Positions 24,332 to 33,259 of a DNA stretch of 60,622 bases are shown here, in pieces. The stretch spans positions 1 through 60,622 of the forward strand of contig JBCCYM010000004.1 of NCBI GenBank assembly GCA_039190005.1, read 5' to 3'. The position numbers were made by a program, and so were the translations under genes. The DNA comes from JBCCYM01 sp039190005. GTDB lineage: Bacteria > Pseudomonadota > Gammaproteobacteria > UBA12402. The notes under the pieces are model-generated. The model worked only from the letters and a program-made list of their open reading frames with translations, was not told the DNA's origin and searched no databases. The number at the start of each line of letters is the position of its first letter. Positions within the stretch are counted from its first letter, which is position 1.

Positions 24332-25603
24332 ATGTTAACAGAAGAAAATTCAACACCGACAGTAACCGTCACTGAACTTAATCAGCAGGTAAAAAGTCTG
24401 TTGGAGTCAGGGTTTGACAGTTTATGGATAGAAGGCGAGATTTCTAATTTTTCCTGTCCGGCATCGGGGCATTGGTATTTTTCACTTAAAGATGACAAAT
24501 CACAAGTCCGCTGCGCCATGTTTCGCGGCCGCAATGGCTTAGCCAAATTCCTACCGGAAAATGGCTTGCATGTGTTATTACATGCCAAAGTCAGTTTATA
24601 TACTGGACGCGGTGATTATCAACTGATTGTCGATCACATTGAAGAAGTCGGTGCCGGCGCCTTACAACGCGCTTTTGAGCAGTTAAAGAAAAAACTACTA
24701 GCTGAGGGTTTATTTGAACAACAGTACAAAAAACCGCTGCCAACTATTCCTAAACAACTCGGCATTATTACCTCGGCAACCGGCGCGGCCTTGCATGATA
24801 TTTTACATGTGTTAAAAAAACGTTGTCCATCGTTGCCGGTTATTATTTATCCCAGTCTGGTACAAGGTGATGACGCGCCGACAGCATTGATTAAAGCCAT
24901 TCAATTAGCTGACAAACGTCAGGAATGTGACGCCTTAATTATCGCGCGTGGCGGCGGATCATTGGAAGATTTATGGGCGTTTAATGATGAAACATTAGCG
25001 CGCGCTATTTTTGCCGCCACCATTCCCATTGTTTCCGGTGTCGGTCATGAAGTCGATTTTACCATTACCGATTTTGTTGCTGATTATCGCGCGCCCACAC
25101 CCTCAGCGGCAGCGGAATTCATCAGTCCCGATCAACGCGAACTGCAAAGTAATTTGAAGCGTTACTATAACACGCTTAATTATCATATGATTAACAGCAT
25201 CAGTCATTATCAACAAACCGTTGATTATCTCGAAACTCGTCTTAAACAGCAGCATCCGCAACAGTATTTACAAAATCAAAAAGAATTGCTGGCAAAAACT
25301 GTTCAAAGTTTGCGACTGGCGCAACTGCGTGTGATTGAAAATAAACAAGGGCAGTTCCAACGTTTAGCGCACAGCTTAAACACATTGAGTCCACTGGCAA
25401 CACTGTCACGCGGTTATAGCATTACTCGAAAAATAAGGACTGATAAAAAAGCGGGTGCTATTATTTATTCAACCGATGATATAAACATAAAAGATCAACT
25501 GCGGGTTAAATTGCATCAGGGTGAATTTGATTGTACTGTTTCGTCTATAACTTCGTCATTCCCGCGACCCTTCGACAGGCTCAGGGAACAATCCAGGGAA
25601 TAA
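24332..25603 (+). CDS. xseA: Exodeoxyribonuclease VII large subunit
   Basis: Large subunit of the single-strand exonuclease VII. The 423-residue protein has an N-terminal OB fold (SLWIEGEISNFSCPASGHWYF), then the nuclease domain with GIITSATGAALHDI, ARGGGSLEDLWAFND and SGVGHEVDFTI, and a C-terminal coiled coil. I take the ATG at 24332, which fits the E. coli N-terminus. The in-frame ATG at 24296 lies within a repeat. The last 16 codons and the TAA derive from a composite REP/dRS3 repeat (PRPFDRLREQ). No xseB is present in the window. Confidence 0.94.
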   Translation: MLTEENSTPTVTVTELNQQVKSLLESGFDSLWIEGEISNFSCPASGHWYFSLKDDKSQVRCAMFRGRNGLAKFLPENGLHVLLHAKVSLYTGRGDYQLIVDHIEEVGAGALQRAFEQLKKKLLAEGLFEQQYKKPLPTIPKQLGIITSATGAALHDILHVLKKRCPSLPVIIYPSLVQGDDAPTALIKAIQLADKRQECDALIIARGGGSLEDLWAFNDETLARAIFAATIPIVSGVGHEVDFTITDFVADYRAPTPSAAAEFISPDQRELQSNLKRYYNTLNYHMINSISHYQQTVDYLETRLKQQHPQQYLQNQKELLAKTVQSLRLAQLRVIENKQGQFQRLAHSLNTLSPLATLSRGYSITRKIRTDKKAGAIIYSTDDINIKDQLRVKLHQGEFDCTVSSITSSFPRPFDRLREQSRE

Positions 25604-25702
25604 AACCACAAGCATAAACATTTTTCTCCTGGATTCCCGCCCTTCGACCCTTCGACAGGCTCAGGGCAAGCAGGCTCAGGGACCACCTGCGCGGGAATGA
25701 CG
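25554..25702. repeat. MITE-like element with a REP-like insertion in each arm
   Basis: The frame of the element matches the intact 12639-12726 copy in reverse orientation, including its unique centre (about 25 of 32 bases agree). Each arm is interrupted at the loop of its small palindrome. The first carries ACCCTTCGACAGGCTCAGGG. The second carries a longer unit ending GCTCAGGGACCAC, followed exactly by CTGCGCGGGAATGACG. It overlaps the 3' end of xseA and separates it from convergent sucD. Confidence 0.8.
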
Positions 25703-25732
25703 GGAAAAATACGGGAATTGGCGAGAAAAATA

Positions 25733-26608
25733 TCACCAACCCGCCGCTTCAGCAACGGCTTTACCTAAACCGGCAGGCGACCGTACTGTCGTTACACCAG
25801 CCGCTTCAAGTGCTTTGAATTTTTCATCGGCCGTACCTTTGCCACCAGAAATAATGGCGCCGGCATGGCCCATACGTTTACCTGGTGGCGCGGTGACACC
25901 GGCAATATAAGCGGCGACCGGTTTGGTCACATGGTTTTTAATGTAGTCAGCCGCTTCTTCTTCGGCACTGCCACCGATTTCGCCGACCATCAGAATGGCT
26001 TCAGTTTGCGGGTCTTCATTGAACAGCGCTAGAATGTCGATAAAACTGCTACCAGGAATCGGATCACCACCGATACCGACACAGCTACTTTGACCAAAAC
26101 CCAATCTTGTCGTTTGATCAACAGCCTCATAAGTTAATGTGCCTGAACGCGAAACAATACCGACTTTTCCTGGCTTATGGATATAACCGGGCATGATGCC
26201 AATTTTACATTCACCCGGGGTAATCACGCCTGGACAGTTTGGTCCAATCATACGCACATCCGGATGATTGTCTAAATAATATTTGACATCTAGCATGTCC
26301 AAGACCGGAATGCCTTCTGTAATGGTGACAATTAATTTAATGCCGGCATCAACGGCTTCAATAATTGAGTCTTTACAAAACGGTGCCGGCACATAGATCA
26401 CCGAAGCATCGGCACCGGTTTTTTCAACGGCTTCTTTAACCGTATCAAATACCGGCAAATCAAGATGGGTTTGCCCGCCTTTGCCCGGTGTCACACCACC
26501 CACCATGTTGGTGCCGTATTCAATGGCCTGTTCTGAATGAAAAGTCCCGTTTTTACCGGTAAACCCCTGACAGATAACTTTTGTATCTTTGTTAATTAAA
26601 ATACTCAT
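25733..26608 (-). CDS. sucD: Succinyl-CoA synthetase alpha subunit
   Basis: Alpha subunit of the TCA-cycle enzyme that forms succinate and a nucleoside triphosphate. The CoA-binding N-terminal Rossmann domain starts VICQGFTGKNGTFHSEQAI. IGPNCPGVITPGE follows. The phosphorylated active-site His lies in GKRMGHAGAII (about residue 247). Its 291 residues are standard. It starts within a 4-base overlap with the sucC stop and is the last gene of sucABCD. Confidence 0.96.
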   Translation of the reverse strand: MSILINKDTKVICQGFTGKNGTFHSEQAIEYGTNMVGGVTPGKGGQTHLDLPVFDTVKEAVEKTGADASVIYVPAPFCKDSIIEAVDAGIKLIVTITEGIPVLDMLDVKYYLDNHPDVRMIGPNCPGVITPGECKIGIMPGYIHKPGKVGIVSRSGTLTYEAVDQTTRLGFGQSSCVGIGGDPIPGSSFIDILALFNEDPQTEAILMVGEIGGSAEEEAADYIKNHVTKPVAAYIAGVTAPPGKRMGHAGAIISGGKGTADEKFKALEAAGVTTVRSPAGLGKAVAEAAGW

Positions 26609-27771
26609 GATGCTTTGACCTCACTTAAAATCTTTTCAGCCGCTTCTTGCAATTCTGTTGCCGCGATAATACTCATGCCGCTATCGTTTAATTTTTTACT
26701 GCCTAACTCAGCATTATTCCCCGCTAAACGCACCACCACCGGCACCGTCACCTGTGCTTCTTTCACTGCGGCAATGATACCGTCAGCAATCATGTCACAG
26801 CGCACAATACCACCAAAAATATTTACCAGAATACCTTGGACACTGTCGTCGGATAAAATAATTTTAAACGCCTCCGTCACCCGATCTTTGGTCGCGCTAC
26901 CGCCGACATCAAGGAAATTTGCCGGATTACCGCCATGTATTTTAATAATATCCATCGTCGCCATCGCCAAACCAGCACCATTGACCATACAGCCAATATT
27001 ACCATCAAGGGCGATATAACTTAGATCGTGATTATGCGCCTGATTTTCACGTTCATCTTCTTGCGATGGGTCACGCATACTGCGCAAAAGCGCTTGGCGA
27101 TACAAGGCATTATCATCAACGACTACTTTAGCGTCCAGGCACAGTAAATCATCATTTGGCATGATAATTAAAGGATTCACTTCAACCAAGCTTAAATCTT
27201 TATCAACAAACATTTCGCCCAGACCATTGACAATGGCAGTGAACTGTTTGATCTGCTTGCCTTGCAGACCTAATTTAAAAGCAATCTCACGCCCTTGATA
27301 AGGCTGTACACCCAGTAAGGGATCTATGATGAATTTTAAAATTTTCTCTGGCGTTTTCGCGGCGACTTCTTCAATTTCAACGCCGCCTTCGGTCGAGGCA
27401 ATGACCACAATACGTCGTGTCGCCCGATCCACCACAGCACTTAAATAAAACTCTTTGGCAATATCACAAGGATCAGCAATCAATACCCGGTTCACCGGTT
27501 GACCATTTTTATCGGTCTGAAAAGTGACCAGATGTGAACCGAGCAAACGATCGGTATGATGCGCGACTTCTTCTTTGGATTTACAAAATTTAACACCACC
27601 CGCTTTACCACGTCCACCGGCATGAACCTGCGCTTTAACCATCCAAGCTGTGCCACCGATTTTCTCAGCAATTTGCAGTGCCTGTTCAACATTATCCGCA
27701 GTTTCACCCTGCGCGATTGGTAAACCATACTCAGCAAAAAGCCGTTTACCTTGATATTCATGTAAGTTCAT
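26605..27771 (-). CDS. sucC: Succinyl-CoA synthetase beta subunit
   Basis: ATP-grasp subunit that binds nucleotide and contacts CoA. It has 388 residues, standard length. VKAQVHAGGRGKAGGVK (about 45-61) is the nucleotide-binding loop. EVNPLII and FLDVGGSATKDRV are typical family blocks, and the C-terminal NIFGGIVRCD forms the phosphate-binding power helix. It lies 24 bases after sucB and overlaps sucD. Confidence 0.96.
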   Translation of the reverse strand: MNLHEYQGKRLFAEYGLPIAQGETADNVEQALQIAEKIGGTAWMVKAQVHAGGRGKAGGVKFCKSKEEVAHHTDRLLGSHLVTFQTDKNGQPVNRVLIADPCDIAKEFYLSAVVDRATRRIVVIASTEGGVEIEEVAAKTPEKILKFIIDPLLGVQPYQGREIAFKLGLQGKQIKQFTAIVNGLGEMFVDKDLSLVEVNPLIIMPNDDLLCLDAKVVVDDNALYRQALLRSMRDPSQEDERENQAHNHDLSYIALDGNIGCMVNGAGLAMATMDIIKIHGGNPANFLDVGGSATKDRVTEAFKIILSDDSVQGILVNIFGGIVRCDMIADGIIAAVKEAQVTVPVVVRLAGNNAELGSKKLNDSGMSIIAATELQEAAEKILSEVKAS

Positions 27772-27795
27772 AGTTTCCCCTATTTTTATTAATGC

Positions 27796-28992
27796 TTAAA
27801 GATCAAGTAAAAATTTAGCTGGATCTTCCAACAATTCTTTAACAGTTACCAGAAAAGACACGGAATCTTTACCATCAACAATACGATGGTCGTAGGATAA
27901 TGCTAAATACATAATCGGACGTATCACAATCTCTCCATCACGTACTACCGGTCGTTCAACAATATTGTGCATCCCTAAAATCGCGCTCTGTGGTGGATTA
28001 AGAATCGGCGTTGATAACATTGAGCCGAAGACACCGCCATTGGTAATGGTAAAATTCCCACCGCTGAGATCATCCAAGGTCAATTTGCCATCACGACCGC
28101 GCGCGCCAAAATCACGAATTTGTAGTTCAATACCCGCCATAGTCATTTTATCGGCATCACGCACAACCGGTACCACTAAACCACGATCGGTAGACACGGC
28201 AATACCAATATCAAAATAATTATGATAGACAATATCATTATCATCTATTGAAGCATTGATTGCCGGAAATCGTTTTAACGCTTCGACAACCGCTTTGGTA
28301 AAAAAGGACATAAAGCCTAAACGGGTGCCATGTTTCTTTTCAAATGTGTCTTTATATTGTTGGCGCAGTGACATCACAGCAGACATATCGACTTCGTTAA
28401 ATGTGGTTAACATCGCTGTCGACTGTTTGACATTCAATAAACGCTCAGCGACACGTTGGCGCAATCGCGTCATCGGCACGCGTTTTTCTTCACGCGCCTG
28501 CATGGTTTGGGCGACATTGAGATTCGTCTGTTGCGCGGCGATTTCTTCGGTACTTAAGCCTTGCTCCGCGGCTAAACGTCGTAAAGAAGGTGATAATTTA
28601 TTGCTAGTAGCACGGATATCGGAATGCGCGCTCGCCGTTGATTTCTCAACAGTGGCGCTGGCGGGTTGCTCTTCTTTTTTTGCCGGCGCTTGTTCGCTTT
28701 TCTCAGGCGCTGGACTGGCTGGCGCCGCGCTTGTGCTTTTCTGTTCAGCAACAGCGCCTTCTTCTAACACGGCAATCACATCACCGCCATGAACGGTGGC
28801 ACCACTTTGTACGTGAATTTCTTTCAAGACACCATCAGCCGGCGCCGGCACTTCAAGGACAACTTTGTCAGTTTCCAGATCAACTAGATTTTCATCACGA
28901 CGCACGGTATCGCCAGGCTTTTTATACCAATCCATAATCGTCGCATCGCTGACTGATTCCGGTAGTGCCGGTACTTTAATTTCAGTAGACAT
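27796..28992 (-). CDS. sucB: 2-oxoglutarate dehydrogenase E2 (dihydrolipoyl succinyltransferase)
   Basis: Core of the 2-oxoglutarate dehydrogenase complex. It has 398 residues with one lipoyl domain (1-77), whose modified Lys43 lies in LETDKVVLEV. An Ala/Pro/Glu/Lys-rich flexible linker follows (about 80-115), then an E1/E3-binding domain (SPSLRRLAAEQGL) and the catalytic acyltransferase domain ending with the His-containing SYDHRIVDGKD. It starts 14 bases after sucA. No E3 (lpd) gene is in the window. Confidence 0.96.
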   Translation of the reverse strand: MSTEIKVPALPESVSDATIMDWYKKPGDTVRRDENLVDLETDKVVLEVPAPADGVLKEIHVQSGATVHGGDVIAVLEEGAVAEQKSTSAAPASPAPEKSEQAPAKKEEQPASATVEKSTASAHSDIRATSNKLSPSLRRLAAEQGLSTEEIAAQQTNLNVAQTMQAREEKRVPMTRLRQRVAERLLNVKQSTAMLTTFNEVDMSAVMSLRQQYKDTFEKKHGTRLGFMSFFTKAVVEALKRFPAINASIDDNDIVYHNYFDIGIAVSTDRGLVVPVVRDADKMTMAGIELQIRDFGARGRDGKLTLDDLSGGNFTITNGGVFGSMLSTPILNPPQSAILGMHNIVERPVVRDGEIVIRPIMYLALSYDHRIVDGKDSVSFLVTVKELLEDPAKFLLDL

Positions 28993-29006
28993 ATTTTTTC
29001 CTCAGT

Positions 29007-31793
29007 TTAGTTTAAGCATTTTAAATTGAGCGCGTCGACAACCACCGCTTCTTGTTTTTGTCGAAATTGTTTATTTGAACCCGATGATGGTGGCGCTGAT
29101 TCCAGACGGCCGACATAAATTACTGTCTTATCACTGCCCACACAAGCCTGCAATCTAAACGCGAGCGGATACCAAGCGCCATGATTTTTAGGTTCTTCTT
29201 GACACCAAACAATTTCCGCTTGTGGGTATTTTTTAATCTCAGCGCTAATTTCCGCTTCAGGGAAAGGATAAAGCTGTTCCACCCGTATAATAGCAATGTC
29301 TTTAATCTGTTCAGCGCGACGACAATCCAATAAATCGTAGTACACTTTACCGGAACACAAGACAACACGTTTTACTTTCGCAGGATCGAGATCATCTATT
29401 TCAGGCAATACTTTTTCAAATTTACCCTTAGCTAAGGCGTCAAGCGAAGACACCACCAGCTTATGACGCAATAAATTTTTTGGTGACATCACAATTAAAG
29501 GTTTGCGGACTTTATATAAAGCCTGTCGTCTCAACAAATGAAAAATCTGTGCCGGTGTCGTTGGATTACAAACTGACATATTCTGTTGCGCGCTCAGCAT
29601 TAAAAACCGTTCCAAATGCGCCGATGAGTGCTCCGGTCCGGCGCCTTGATAGCCATGTGGTAATAATAAAGTTAAACCACAGTAACGATCCCATTTCTGT
29701 TCACAAGCACTCAAGAATTGATCCATGATAATCTGGGCGCCATTAGCAAAATCGCCGTACTGCGCTTCCCATAATATCAAGGCATCCGGCTCAGTAGCCG
29801 CGTAACCATATTCAAAACCCAAAGCGCTCAGTTCAGAAAGCGGTGAATTGACACAGCAAAAATACTGCTGATCTTCACTTAAATGATTGAGCGGTGTGAA
29901 GGTTTCACCATTTTTCTGATCATGCAATACCGCGTGTCGATGGGCGAATGTGCCGCGCTGGCTATCCTGTCCGGCAAGGCGAATGTGATAATTTTCGGTG
30001 AGTAATGTGGCGAAAGCCAGTGCTTCGGCCGCGCCCCAATTCAATGCTTGTTCACCGGCAAACATTTTTTTCCGCTCATCCATAATTTTGCCGACCTGTC
30101 TTTGCAAAGCAAACTGTGCCGGCAAGGTTAACAAGCTTTTGCCCAGTTTTTTCAAAACATCCAATGACACCGTGGTATCGACATCAACATTCAGATCGGT
30201 ATTTTTTAAATACGGTTCCCAGCGATTAACATGTGCCGTGTCCGATGAGTTTTCAGTTGTCTCCACCGGTGTGCCGCCCTGATCAAGCAGTTCGCGATAC
30301 GCGTCACTGTACTGATCAAATTCTTGATCGCCGACTATTTTTTCAGCCAACAGTTTATCGGCGTAAATTTTAGCCGGAACAGGATGTTGACGGATGTGTT
30401 GATACATCAATGGCTGTGTCGCCGAAGGTTCATCGGCTTCATTGTGACCCAGACGACGATAACAAAACAGTTCAATGACAATATCCTTGTGAAACCTCAT
30501 GCGATAATCAAAGGCTAGTTTTGCCGCCAAATAAACGGCTTCGGCATCATCGCCATTGACATGCAACACCGGCGCCTCAATCATTTTGCTCACATCGGTG
30601 CTGTAATAAGACGAACGCGCTTCCGCGTGTAAGCTAGTGGTAAAGCCAACCTGATTATTAACGACAATGTGGATTGTGCCACCGGCAGTATACTCTTTGA
30701 GTAAGGATAAATTAAAAATTTCCATCACCACGCCTTGACCCGCAACCGCGCCATCACCGTGCATTAAAATCGGCAAAACCTGCTCGCGCCGCGCGTCTTG
30801 ACGACGGAATTGACGCGCGTGAACAGAACCCAGCGCGACCATACCAACCATTTCTAAGTGTGAAGGATTGGCCATCATGGATAAATGGGCAACGCCATGC
30901 GCTGTATTGACATTGGATGAGAAACCACTGTGATAAATCACATCGCCGGCACGATCGTCTCGGATATTGTTACCTTCAAATTCGTCTATTAAAGTGTTCA
31001 TCGATTTACCAAGCACATTCACTGAAACATTGACACGTCCACGATGTGGCATCCCAAGCACGCATTCTTTAACGCCCCGCGCGGTACTACTATTGATAAT
31101 AGTGTTTAAAGCCGTTATTAGATTATCACCTCCCTCCAGGGAAAAACGGGTTTTACCCACATATTTACGGCTGAGATATTTTTCCAAACCATCAGCGGCA
31201 ACCAGTCCTTTTAAAATCTGTTTTTTCTCTTCAGCGGATAAGGCGGTAGCTGGCGCCTCAATACGTTGGCGTAACCACTCACGCTCGTCTTCATCGTGGA
31301 TATGCATGTATTCAAAGCCTATGCTGCCGCAATAGGTTTTTTGCAAATCAGCAATCATACCCGCCAATTTTTTCTGCCCCATATCGCTATGCTGAACATT
31401 GGTATCCAAATCGGCATTACTCAGACCATAATGTGTTAAATCTAAAGCGGGCAACGGTGCCTGTTGATGTAATTTTAGCGGATCAAGCTGTGCCTGGCGA
31501 TGCCCATACCGACGGTAAGCCTCCACTAATCGCCATACTGAAAAATCAATCGTTGTCGCGGAGACGGGCATCGAAGTGTTTGACGCCGATGGCAATTTTG
31601 CCGCGTAAAAAAATTGTTGGCGTAAATCCTGATGTGAGATATCGGTGATTTGTTTACCACCATTTAATTGAGCAAAATACGCCCGCCATTCGTCAGGGAC
31701 ATTATCGGGATTATCGAGAAACTTATCATAAAGCGCCTCTAAATACTCACTGTTTACCCCAGCCAGATAAGAATCTTGCCGCCAATCTGCCAT
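29007..31793 (-). CDS. sucA: 2-oxoglutarate dehydrogenase E1
   Basis: Thiamine-diphosphate-dependent decarboxylase of the 2-oxoglutarate dehydrogenase complex, 928 residues. The N-terminus WRQDSYLAGVNSEYLEAL matches the E2-binding start of SucA. GMPHRGRVNV and LMHGDGAVAGQGVV are the cofactor-binding blocks, followed by the Rossmann-like half with FVLLPHGYQG-like LLLPHGYQGAGPEHSSA. A GTG 15 bases upstream is in frame and could also be used. First gene of sucABCD, divergent from fabV with about 190 bases between for both promoters. Confidence 0.95.
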   Translation of the reverse strand: MADWRQDSYLAGVNSEYLEALYDKFLDNPDNVPDEWRAYFAQLNGGKQITDISHQDLRQQFFYAAKLPSASNTSMPVSATTIDFSVWRLVEAYRRYGHRQAQLDPLKLHQQAPLPALDLTHYGLSNADLDTNVQHSDMGQKKLAGMIADLQKTYCGSIGFEYMHIHDEDEREWLRQRIEAPATALSAEEKKQILKGLVAADGLEKYLSRKYVGKTRFSLEGGDNLITALNTIINSSTARGVKECVLGMPHRGRVNVSVNVLGKSMNTLIDEFEGNNIRDDRAGDVIYHSGFSSNVNTAHGVAHLSMMANPSHLEMVGMVALGSVHARQFRRQDARREQVLPILMHGDGAVAGQGVVMEIFNLSLLKEYTAGGTIHIVVNNQVGFTTSLHAEARSSYYSTDVSKMIEAPVLHVNGDDAEAVYLAAKLAFDYRMRFHKDIVIELFCYRRLGHNEADEPSATQPLMYQHIRQHPVPAKIYADKLLAEKIVGDQEFDQYSDAYRELLDQGGTPVETTENSSDTAHVNRWEPYLKNTDLNVDVDTTVSLDVLKKLGKSLLTLPAQFALQRQVGKIMDERKKMFAGEQALNWGAAEALAFATLLTENYHIRLAGQDSQRGTFAHRHAVLHDQKNGETFTPLNHLSEDQQYFCCVNSPLSELSALGFEYGYAATEPDALILWEAQYGDFANGAQIIMDQFLSACEQKWDRYCGLTLLLPHGYQGAGPEHSSAHLERFLMLSAQQNMSVCNPTTPAQIFHLLRRQALYKVRKPLIVMSPKNLLRHKLVVSSLDALAKGKFEKVLPEIDDLDPAKVKRVVLCSGKVYYDLLDCRRAEQIKDIAIIRVEQLYPFPEAEISAEIKKYPQAEIVWCQEEPKNHGAWYPLAFRLQACVGSDKTVIYVGRLESAPPSSGSNKQFRQKQEAVVVDALNLKCLN

Positions 31794-31980
31794 ACTATTT
31801 TCTTTCACAGTTCTATTTTCCCCAATGTTATATTATAACCTTTCTTTACTCTGTGACGAGCTTAAGTGTATAATAAAAAATTAGCCATCGCAATTAATCT
31901 TGATTAATTTTTGCCAATTGATGATTCAACTTGAATACAGTTTTGGTTATAATCACCATTAAATTTAGCAGGAGTAACCA

Positions 31981-33180
31981 ATGATTATCAAACCCAAAGC
32001 ACGCGGATTTATTTGCACCACGGCTCACCCCGATGGTTGCCGTTTAAATATCCAAGATCAAATTAACACTATCAAAAACCAGGCGGCAATTCCCGATGGT
32101 CCCAAGAAAGTTCTCATTATCGGTGCATCAACCGGTTATGGCATGGCATCACGCATTGTTGCCGCCTTTGGCTGCCGGGCACAAACTATCGGCGTATTTT
32201 TTGAAAAAGCGGCAGCAGGTAAACGCACAGCTTCGGCGGGTTGGTATAATACCGCCGCCTTTGAGCAAGCTTGCCAAGACGAATCTATTTACGCCAAAAG
32301 CATCAACGGCGACGCGTTTTCGCGAGAAATAAAGCAACAGACCATTGATTTAATCAAAAAAGACTGGCAAGGTGGTGTTGATTTAGTGATCTACAGTCTC
32401 GCGTCACCACGGCGCACCGATCCTGATAGTGGTCAAGTATTCCAATCGACATTAAAAACAATCGGACAAGCGTATGATAATAAAACGGTGGATATTATCA
32501 GCGGTGACGTGTCTGACATTCATATTGACGCGGCAAATCCCGAAGAAATTGAAAACACCACGAAAGTCATGGGTGGCGAAGATTGGCAATTATGGATAGA
32601 CGCTTTACTGGAAGCGGATGTCCTAGCGCCTGGCGCGACAACTGTCGCTTACAGTTATATCGGTCCGGCATTGACCTATCCGATTTATCGTCATGGCACG
32701 ATCGGTCGGGCGAAACTTGATCTTGAAAAAACAGCGCGAACATTAAATCAACAATTAAACGCTGCTTGTCAGGGGCATGCCTATGTCGCTGTCAATAAAT
32801 GTGTGGTCACCCAAGCCAGTGCCGCCATCCCTGTTGTGCCATTATACACGGCATTATTATTCAAATTAATGAAAGCGAATGGCAGCCATGAAGATTGTAT
32901 TGAGCAAATCTACCGTCTTTTCGCGCAACGATTATATACCGGCAATACGGTGCCGGTGGACGATGAAAATCGTATCCGTATTGATGAGCGCGAACTTGAT
33001 GACACAATTCAAAGTGAAATTGAAGCATTATGGTCACAAGTTAATGCGCAGACCATCGAAAATCTATCTGATTTACACGGTGTGCGTGACGCGTTTTATA
33101 ACTTATTTGGCTTTAGTCGCAGTGACATTGATTACGAAAAAGAAGCTAAGGCTGAGGTGGACATTCCGTCGCTTAGATAA
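31981..33180 (+). CDS. fabV: Trans-2-enoyl-ACP/CoA reductase, FabV type
   Basis: NADH-dependent enoyl reductase that completes each fatty-acid elongation cycle. FabV enzymes are larger than FabI and typically resistant to triclosan. The 399-residue protein starts MIIKPKARGFICTTAHP as in the family. GASTGYGMASRI is the nucleotide-binding loop, and YRHGTIGRAK is the active-site Tyr-x8-Lys that distinguishes FabV from FabI (Tyr-x6-Lys). AGGAG lies 6 bases before the ATG. Monocistronic. Whether a FabI also exists cannot be seen here. Confidence 0.95.
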   Translation: MIIKPKARGFICTTAHPDGCRLNIQDQINTIKNQAAIPDGPKKVLIIGASTGYGMASRIVAAFGCRAQTIGVFFEKAAAGKRTASAGWYNTAAFEQACQDESIYAKSINGDAFSREIKQQTIDLIKKDWQGGVDLVIYSLASPRRTDPDSGQVFQSTLKTIGQAYDNKTVDIISGDVSDIHIDAANPEEIENTTKVMGGEDWQLWIDALLEADVLAPGATTVAYSYIGPALTYPIYRHGTIGRAKLDLEKTARTLNQQLNAACQGHAYVAVNKCVVTQASAAIPVVPLYTALLFKLMKANGSHEDCIEQIYRLFAQRLYTGNTVPVDDENRIRIDERELDDTIQSEIEALWSQVNAQTIENLSDLHGVRDAFYNLFGFSRSDIDYEKEAKAEVDIPSLR

Positions 33181-33188
33181 TTTGATGA

Positions 33189-33259
33189 TTATTCAACCTA
33201 AAAATGGCATTGCTCCCTGAACCAGTCGAAAGGAGCAATGCCATTTTTAGGTTGAATAA
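33189..33259. terminator. Perfect 28-base hairpin between convergent fabV and lipoprotein gene
   Basis: Arms 33189-33216 and 33232-33259 are perfectly complementary over 28 bases, with a 15-base loop. The outer arms contain AACCTAAAAATGGC and the apex reads CTCCCTGAACCAGTCGAAAGGAG, a diverged REP-like unit. It begins 8 bases after the fabV stop and ends at the lipoprotein stop, so it probably terminates or stabilises both transcripts. No clear U-tract is present. Confidence 0.75.
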
